Assembly: GCA_030632625.1 (NCBI GenBank)
Contig: DAOVUK010000085.1
Coordinates: forward strand, 1-9,296
From: Gammaproteobacteria bacterium
GTDB lineage: Bacteria; Pseudomonadota; Gammaproteobacteria; GRL18
Direction of reading: 5' to 3'
DNA: 9,296 bases
Every line of letters begins with the position of its first letter. The stretch's first letter is position 1. Below, piece after piece: positions 7,272 through 9,296 of this stretch. Position numbers and translations under genes: made by a program. The notes beneath the pieces were generated by a model that did not search any database, was not told the DNA's origin, and worked only from the letters and a program-made list of their open reading frames with translations.

Positions 7272-7879
7272 TATGCATTACTCCCATCTTGACCAATCAT
7301 GATTACCGTATCACTCTCATATTTATGAATGGGTACAGGCAAGTTTGTGGGTGCCGGCATTGATTTGTAGACCCGACCGGATAAGTCATAAAATGAGCCA
7401 TGGCAAGGACAAAAGAAACCGCCTTTCCAGTCAGCGCCCAGAGCACCTGCAAAGGGATTATTCATATCCGGTAGATATTTAGGCGCACAGCCCAAATGAG
7501 TACAAACGCCTTCCATGACCACTGTTTTAGTGTGCTTGTCATGAGAGCGGCCGATATTTTTACAACAGTCCGGCTGCTTTGAGGCATCTGAATTCACATC
7601 TGCCAGCATATCCGTATCAGTTTCCAATACTTTCATATTGTCATCTGTGCGTTTTAAGATGTAAACCGGCTTACCCCGCCACTCTACAACAATCATTTGC
7701 CCTTCTTCAAGCTTGCTGATATCAGCAAGAACTGGTGCACCCGCGGCTAAAGCTTTAGCACTGGGATTCCAGGATTTGATGAAAGGTACAGCAACAAAAC
7801 CGGCACCAACGGCACCAACCACGGATGTGGCTGCAACCAGAAGACGACGTTTGCTATTATTTACAGCGTCTGCACTCAT
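7271..7879 (-). CDS. petA: Rieske iron-sulfur subunit of the bc1 complex
   Basis: Carries the [2Fe-2S] cluster that moves one electron from quinol at the Qo site to cytochrome c1. The protein has 202 residues. The N-terminus has a twin-arginine-like element (SKRRLLVAA, 9-17) leading into the single membrane anchor (about 13-33), consistent with Tat export of the folded protein. Cluster motifs are C126-T-H128-L-G-C131 and C157-P-C159-H160-G-S162, with Cys126, His128, Cys157 and His160 as ligands and Cys131/Cys159 forming the disulfide; Ser162 and Tyr164, which tune potential, are present. Two extra adjacent cysteines (105-106, QPDCCKN) lie in the base domain. First gene of the petABC operon; a GGGAG (complement at 7888-7892) 8 bases before the ATG supports the start. 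Confidence 0.97.
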   Translation of the reverse strand: MSADAVNNSKRRLLVAATSVVGAVGAGFVAVPFIKSWNPSAKALAAGAPVLADISKLEEGQMIVVEWRGKPVYILKRTDDNMKVLETDTDMLADVNSDASKQPDCCKNIGRSHDKHTKTVVMEGVCTHLGCAPKYLPDMNNPFAGALGADWKGGFFCPCHGSFYDLSGRVYKSMPAPTNLPVPIHKYESDTVIMIGQDGSNA

Positions 7880-8242
7880 TTACTTAACTCCCAAATATAA
7901 GATCTTAACCCGCCCCAACTGACAAAAAACAAAGATTTCTCTGCTTCCGGCCTTTCCTGGCTACACTATTTCAAAGCACTCTTTTCAACATGCGGCTAAC
8001 TTGAAATATGTTACTATTCTTTATTCGATACTGAAAAAATTTGCAACATTTTCTTAAATGCCGGGAATAAGATCAAGTACAATTTCATTATTTACTAATT
8101 AAGCTGACATTTATCATAATTTTGTTGCTAAATTCACCCAAATGGCAGAAAAAATCAGCACATAGCTTTTTCCAGAAAAACACTTAAACAGTTATTTTCT
8201 GCTCTCTTTTCTTGCTTTATTTAAGGAAAATATTTTCCTTTG
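7880..8242 (-). promoter_or_regulatory. AT-rich spacer upstream of petABC, expected to hold the operon promoter
   Basis: These 363 bases contain no credible ORF or structured RNA. They separate the end of the Nif3 gene from petA on the same strand, and the petABC promoter should lie here. The best minus-strand match I can find is TTGGGT (plus-strand complement 8136-8141), a 17-base spacer, and TATGAT (complement 8113-8118), which would give a leader of about 225 bases. The -35 half is poor and the base composition makes chance matches likely. I saw no clear FNR, ArcA or CRP palindrome. The only secure element is the petA ribosome site at 7888-7892. The region is very rich in A/T tracts around 8030-8130. 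Confidence 0.35.
8223..8240 (-). terminator. 18-bp palindrome just after the Nif3 gene (weak terminator candidate)
   Basis: AAGGAAAAT (8223-8231) is followed directly by its exact complement ATTTTCCTT (8232-8240). It starts two bases beyond the stop codon of the Nif3 gene on the minus strand. As RNA it could form a stem of about seven pairs, mostly A-U, with an ATAU loop. The following minus-strand sequence is AAATAAAGC, with no U-run, so termination would be weak. Position argues for a 3'-end role; composition does not. Confidence 0.4.
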
Positions 8243-8986
8243 CTAAACAGGATTAACAATGTCAATAAATTGGTGCTGCAGTCCGAAATGGCCGGCCAGA
8301 TGCTCTCCCATAGCCTGTACTCCATACCGTTCTGTGGCGTGATGCCCTGCCGCAAAATAATGAATATTATTCTCTTTGGCAATATGCCAGGTATTTTCTG
8401 AGATTTCGCCACTGATAAAAGCATCCACACCCAGCTCAATCGCCTGTTCTATATAACTTTGTGCTGCTCCTGTACACAATGCCACTGTGCTGATGGCTCT
8501 ATCTGCATCAATATGCAGCGGTTCACGTTCTAAGATGTCTGCAATATGCTGTCCGAATTCACTACCTGTGTATTCTTTTACCCGACCAGCCAGGGCAATT
8601 TCATTGACTGCAAAAAATTGTTCAATAGTCACACCCAGCTTTTCAGCCAGTAAAACATTATTGCCCAGTTTTTTATGAGCATCCAGTGGCAGATGATAGG
8701 CCAGTAAATTAATATCATTGCTTAACAGAGACTTTAAACGGCGTTTTTTTATGCCTGTCAGCACCGCATTTTCACCTTTCCAGAAAAAACCATGATGTAC
8801 CAGCAGCACATCCGCCTGATGCTCTATTGCAGCATCAATCAGCGCCTGACTGGCAGTCACCCCGGAAACAATTTTAGCAACGGACTCACAACCTTCGACC
8901 TGCAGGCCGTTCGGGCAGTAATCTTTGAAGCTTCCGGTATCCAGAAGCTCATCACAATAGCTAATTAAATTAACACGATTTAGCAT
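8243..8986 (-). CDS. ybgI: Nif3/YbgI-family dinuclear metal protein
   Basis: Member of the Nif3/DUF34 family of dinuclear-metal proteins, a hexameric toroid in E. coli YbgI; a GTP cyclohydrolase I type 2 role has been proposed for relatives, but the cellular function is not settled. The start chosen gives 247 residues, the E. coli length. The sequence follows YbgI closely: APNGLQVEG-like CPNGLQVEG (24-32), GVTASQALIDAA (42-53), VHHGFFWKGE (63-72), LAYHLPLDAH (95-104), GVDAFISGE (186-194) and AAGHHATERYG (212-222). Metal ligands His64, His65, Asp102, His215 and Glu219 are all present. An upstream ATG at 9019 would add 11 residues without family support, whereas GAGGA lies 5 bases before the ATG at 8986. 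It is divergent from the membrane-anchored gene at 9043, a pairing also seen for algW/degS-type genes in other gammaproteobacteria. Confidence 0.94.
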   Translation of the reverse strand: MLNRVNLISYCDELLDTGSFKDYCPNGLQVEGCESVAKIVSGVTASQALIDAAIEHQADVLLVHHGFFWKGENAVLTGIKKRRLKSLLSNDINLLAYHLPLDAHKKLGNNVLLAEKLGVTIEQFFAVNEIALAGRVKEYTGSEFGQHIADILEREPLHIDADRAISTVALCTGAAQSYIEQAIELGVDAFISGEISENTWHIAKENNIHYFAAGHHATERYGVQAMGEHLAGHFGLQHQFIDIVNPV

Positions 8987-9042
8987 AATTTTCCTCAACT
9001 CGAAGTCTGTCCTCAACAATATTTTTTGTGTAAAATATCAAA

Positions 9043-9296
9043 ATGGCAATAAAAAAACATTCATCTTATGTATTATTTTTAGTTTTCTCCGCTGCCGCCG
9101 GTTTTCTGCTGGCACTGGGGTATTACTCATTATTCCTGCACACGCCGAATGAGCAGACAACTTCTTATAAACCTCAGACTGATAAAATCCTGAGCAGTGA
9201 ATCCCTGATAAATAAAAACTCAATAATTAAAACCCAGGAAAATAGCACAAAAGCTCAACAAACAACATCTGAATCACTATCCCCTGTGCAAAATAC
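9043..9296 (+). CDS. N-terminus of a membrane-anchored protein, probable DegS/AlgW-type serine protease (partial)
   Basis: The frame is open from ATG 9043 to the window edge (84 codons and two bases), so only the N-terminus is seen. A short basic start (MAIKKHSS) precedes one strong transmembrane segment (about residues 9-31, VLFLVFSAAAGFLLALGYYSLFL). A polar tail rich in Ser, Thr, Gln and Asn follows with no fold visible to residue 84. This layout, one N-terminal anchor then a flexible periplasmic linker, fits DegS/AlgW, the regulated protease that starts RseA cleavage in envelope stress. The divergent Nif3 neighbour is the commonest context I recall for such genes. However, no protease or PDZ motif is within view, so the name is inference from topology and position; another bitopic envelope protein is possible. 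There is no Shine-Dalgarno before the ATG; TAAAAT at 9031-9036 could be a -10 element of a leaderless transcript. Confidence 0.55.
   Translation, partial: MAIKKHSSYVLFLVFSAAAGFLLALGYYSLFLHTPNEQTTSYKPQTDKILSSESLINKNSIIKTQENSTKAQQTTSESLSPVQN

Noticed and set aside
7897..7925. TTGTCA-17-TCTTAT as the petA promoter
   Set aside because: The start of transcription would fall inside the petA ribosome site (7888-7892), leaving no usable leader.
8221..8439. Minus-strand ORF of 72 codons in the 3' part of the Nif3 gene
   Set aside because: Out-of-frame shadow of the Nif3 coding sequence; that frame has all five metal ligands and accounts for the region.
8984..9019. Longer Nif3 start at 9019
   Set aside because: The ATG at 8986 has GAGGA at good spacing and gives exactly the YbgI length.
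9038..9223. Minus-strand ORF of 61 codons opposite the last gene
   Set aside because: The plus-strand frame has a start, a clean transmembrane helix and stays open to the edge; the minus-strand frame has no recognisable features.

Overview
The window is a stretch of bacterial chromosome that looks like a respiring, non-enteric gammaproteobacterium of moderate-to-low GC. The evidence is gene content and order: the lpoA-yraN-gmhA/diaA-dolP cluster, sspA/sspB, a three-gene cytochrome bc1 operon and a YbgI-type Nif3 protein. As I recall it, Pseudomonas carries the same backbone (lpoA-yraN-gmhA-yraP facing petABC-sspAB). Enteric bacteria have the first and ssp blocks but no bc1 complex. Cytochrome b has the PVWY variant and the 14-residue spacing of its second haem-ligand pair, which fits a gamma/betaproteobacterial lineage. 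I cannot name the genus.

Layout. Plus strand, 1-3906: the C-terminal part of lpoA (cut by the window edge), yraN overlapping its end, a GmhA/DiaA-type SIS-domain isomerase, a two-BON-domain lipoprotein (DolP/YraP) and a GlcD-type FAD-linked oxidase. Spacings are short, so this is probably one operon. It meets a convergent minus-strand block (7879 to 3958) holding, in transcription order, petA (Rieske), petB (cytochrome b), petC (cytochrome c1), sspA and sspB. A 363-bp AT-rich spacer separates petA from the 3' end of a minus-strand Nif3/YbgI gene. Diverging from that gene, a plus-strand membrane-anchored protein starts and runs off the end. Its first 84 residues and its position suggest a DegS/AlgW-type protease.

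Function. lpoA and dolP act on the outer-membrane side of envelope assembly. The SIS protein keeps the residues expected of an active sedoheptulose-7-phosphate isomerase for LPS heptose. petABC encodes the quinol:cytochrome c oxidoreductase. SspA is an RNA polymerase-associated stress regulator and SspB a ClpXP adaptor. The probable DegS-type protein would be an envelope-stress sensor protease.

Most of this is conserved housekeeping sequence, and I do not see a new multi-gene system. The most unusual signals are non-coding: two perfect 14-bp-arm palindromes of unrelated sequence flanking sspB, neither with a terminator U-tract, and a G/C hairpin just before sspA. Smaller points are a Cys-Cys pair in the Rieske protein, the oxidase placed inside the old cluster, and a possible leaderless start for the last gene.
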